Assembly (NCBI GenBank): GCA_028571305.1
Contig: JAOXNS010666407.1
Span: forward strand, 1 to 20,025
Length of the DNA: 20,025 bases
Reading direction: 5' to 3'
Origin: Magicicada cassinii
Taxonomy: Eukaryota > Arthropoda > Insecta > Hemiptera > Cicadidae
Of the stretch, positions 17,907 to 20,025 are shown piece by piece. The notes below the pieces were generated by a model. The model made no database searches, was not told the origin of the DNA, and saw only the letters and a list, made by a program, of their open reading frames with translations. The stretch's first letter is position 1. Each line of letters begins with the position of its first letter. Both the position numbers and the translations under genes were made by a program.

Positions 17907-18592
17907 TTCATCATCGTCATCATTGACCTCAAGGATTAGGCTCATCCTGAACCTGTTCCGGGACCCACTTCGCTCTCGGCCGTCCTACGTCTCTTCCCCA
18001 CCGGTCTATATTCCACCGCTAGCACTGGACTCTTGTCACCCGCCATTCTTCCCAAATGTTCATACCACCTTCTTTTGTTGCTCCTTAGCCGTTCCAACAA
18101 TGGCCCGACACCCAGTTCCGTCCTTATATCCACATTCTTCTTTCTATCGCGATTTATACACCTCAGAGTACTCCTCATAAATTTCATCTCCGCTGCCTGA
18201 ATCTCTGGCTTGTCTTTTTCCGTCATAACTCTGGCTTCATCTCCGTGCATCAAAACTGCTACCGCTACAGTGTTTAGAAAACCTTATCCTTGTTTCATTC
18301 TTTGTCTTACTTTTAAGGTATCTGTGAATTGTTCCACAGATATTCCTAAATTTGTTTAATTTTCATCCAGATTAATTTCTGTCCCATACTTACCATAACG
18401 TCCCAAGTAATTGAAATGCTGGACTTGTTTGTTCCACAGTCTTTCCAACTATAACTATCTTAGTTCTTACTGCTTGTTTTCCTCTGAATTCCACTGTTCT
18501 AGTCTTGTCCGCTAATATTTGAAAGCCATATATCAAATATGGCTTGGATGCTACCCTCTCCAAGTTCTCTCGACCCCATCTTAGTAACTATG
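17907..18592 (-). mobile_element. LINE 3'-end fragment D (minus strand)
   Basis: A 5'-truncated non-LTR retrotransposon in reverse orientation. Its 3' tail is the (ATG)-type tract at 17907-17925, read on the minus strand. Polymerase-like sequence extends leftward in the protein to about 18530 and perhaps 18592. A candidate target duplication (GTCAGTAA before the tail, GCCAGTAA near 18594) is too short and mismatched to rely on, so the upper boundary is approximate. The end shares the GRDVGRPR..WV.EQV signature with LINE A. Confidence 0.8.
17929..18535 (-). pseudogene. Reverse transcriptase remnant of LINE D
   Basis: Reading the minus strand from about 18535, the following blocks appear in several frames: ILADKTRTVEFRGK, VRTKIVIVGKTVEQ, a decayed FQLLG, then LNKFRNICGTIHRYLKSKT. 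This is the post-catalytic thumb region of insect LINE polymerases. From 18253 it reads VMTEKDKPEIQAAEMKFMRSTL, DRKKNVDIRTELGV, NKRRWYEHLGRM and VLAVEYRP. After one more frame change it gives GRDVGRPRAKWVPEQVQDEPNP and a stop at about 17929. The FADD catalytic box, if ever present in this copy, is not readable. Multiple frame changes make it clearly dead. It is more diverged from a working ORF than LINE B. Confidence 0.82.
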
Positions 18593-20025
18593 GCCAGTAA
18601 ACTGAAATTTTCAATAGTTACATTTAGCAGCATACCACAAGACACATAGGGCTACATACATGCAGGAACAACTGAAACATAAGGTTAAATTTAATTATAT
18701 ACTGTAATTTTAAAATTCACAAGTGCCTGCTGTTTAAATAACATTAAGATTCGTGTTTACGTTACTTGAAGGTAATGCGTGCGTAAGCAACAGTAAATGT
18801 GTGTATTCACTAACTGACGTCCGCATTTCCTCTGCAACTTTCCTCAAACCAGTCATCTAGCCTATATAATCGAATAGTCTTTACTCCTTTCGTGAACAAA
18901 ACTGTTCGTTGCTAAGTCCACTGTACATGTTTCTAAAACTGGTTGTGTCGCTTGAGACAAAACGTGATTTACAAAAAGAATTTGTCCATCTTGTCCATAA
19001 TGCAGCGTCTTTAGGCTCATTCCTGTTTAGACGTTTCAAAAGGTTTAGAAAACGTAAACACTACCGAACGTACGGGACAAACAAGCAAGTGTCGTTGCTT
19101 CAAACCCAGAATGAAACGATCGAGGTGTGTTGTGTAGAAAGTTGAAACTCCCGTTGTTTTGTTATTTAACATTTCCTCTATGAAGTAATTCCTTCATTTA
19201 CGCTTTCCTTTCCACCCTTTGTGTAGTGGACAAATTTTTTGAAGTACCTTTCACCTTTAGTTTTAATAGATTATTTTACTACCTGCTTGTTTGAAGACAA
19301 AGTCAACGTTGAAATTATTAACCAAATGAAATCGACCTACGAATACTGTCGACAAATTTGTTAATTTGTGTTAGTGCCATGTTATCGCACGTATTTGAAT
19401 TCACACTGCCATTCGATTCTGTTTATGCAACTACAACAGGCTCTATGCGATTTTCATCGGAGGCACGTGTTTTAATTCAATTCTGCTACCATAAAATATC
19501 ACGCGCGCCCTCACACACTTATTCTCTTGTTACTGTTTCGGACGCAGGCACTTGTGTAAGTGGTGTACATAGAGAAAGGGAGAGAGAGAGTGTGTGTAAA
19601 TGTATGGACATACTCATACTTTACTCATCATCAGCAGCAACAGCACCAGCAGCGCTATTCGCCCTTTGCTGACTGAATACATTTCCAATAATTTTCTAGT
19701 GATTTTTTCCGGAAGAAATTTTCGGATTCCATTATTATTATTATTTTTTTTTTATCCAATCTAGCGAACACGGGCAAATTAGTCACTTCCGCTTTACTTC
19801 TGTATATCTGAAAAATTATAAAATCTACTCTGGACCGGGCGCGCGTTAATTCAATTTTTTCTTACCTCCCTTTTAAATTCACAGTTAATCGTTTGCATCT
19901 TTCTCTGTGTAGGCATTACTTTGTGTAACAATCTTGTGTTCACCGTCCAGTTTTTGGCCAATAAGCCATTGGAGCAAGCACAAGTTGGTTAATAACTTTC
20001 ACTATCATTACCACTTTTCTCGTTT
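18593..20025. other. Unassigned stretch to window end
   Basis: No gene is supported. Simple sequences include GA/GT repeats near 19573-19595, an imperfect CAG/CAT tract at 19625-19655, and ATT repeats with a T run near 19731-19753. Frames at 18909-19145 and 19358-19672 are open, but their translations match no family I recognise. Confidence 0.5.

Noticed and set aside
18909-19672. Open frames at 18909-19145 and 19358-19672 as host exons.
   Set aside because: There is no recognisable family, no splice-site pattern, and the second runs through simple repeats.
1-20025. CRISPR arrays, operons or bacterial mobile systems.
   Set aside because: No regularly spaced direct repeats with unique spacers and no compact gene clusters. 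The content is typical of an animal genome.

Overview
The window looks like intergenic or intronic DNA from an AT-rich animal genome, most likely an insect and perhaps a polyneopteran such as a cockroach or termite. This rests on several things. There is no prokaryotic gene organisation. Dinucleotide and trinucleotide microsatellites are common. There are several decayed non-LTR retrotransposon (LINE) tails of a kind frequent in arthropods. Mariner, Tigger/pogo and other cut-and-paste DNA elements are also present. The lineage is an inference; no host gene was found that could place it.

No intact host gene, rRNA or complete tRNA gene is supported. What can be read is a layered repeat landscape. 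Bases 1-240 hold a GC-richer, repeat-like patch cut by the window edge. Bases 240-3650 are mostly unassigned, apart from a 55-nt hairpin (2348-2402) and a G14 run. Bases 3658-6735 hold three plus-strand LINE 3' ends, all 5'-truncated and all ending in trinucleotide repeats. Two of them have visible target-site duplications: 13 bp perfect around 5411-5725, and 12 bp with one mismatch around 5878-6735. A TATA-box-like, CpG-rich patch lies at 4563-4790.

Bases 7200-7450 hold a CpG-rich patch with short inverted repeats. Bases 8113-9272 hold a previously unnamed-looking DNA transposon with about 145-bp inverted ends carrying repeated TGCCACACC motifs. Bases 9482-9510 hold a tRNA-like A-box fragment. 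Bases 9961-10849 are a mariner element with a TA duplication, a broken transposase and unusually long inverted ends. A 109-nt foldback lies at 10981-11089, and a Z-DNA-prone microsatellite at 11452-11488.

Bases 13198-14566 hold two pogo/Tigger-like short elements. Each has inverted ends and a TA duplication, and only seven bases separate them. A third Tigger-like end lies inside the second element. Bases 15960-16455 hold an A/T-rich simple-sequence block and an 8-bp minisatellite. Bases 17907-18590 hold a minus-strand LINE 3' end related to the one at 3658. The remainder to 20025 is unassigned.

The features do not form an operon, pathway or recognisable new defence or regulatory system. The best leads are structural: the long-ended mariner, the TGCCACACC element, the abutting Tigger pair, and the strong excess of the palindromic octamer TAGGCCTA.
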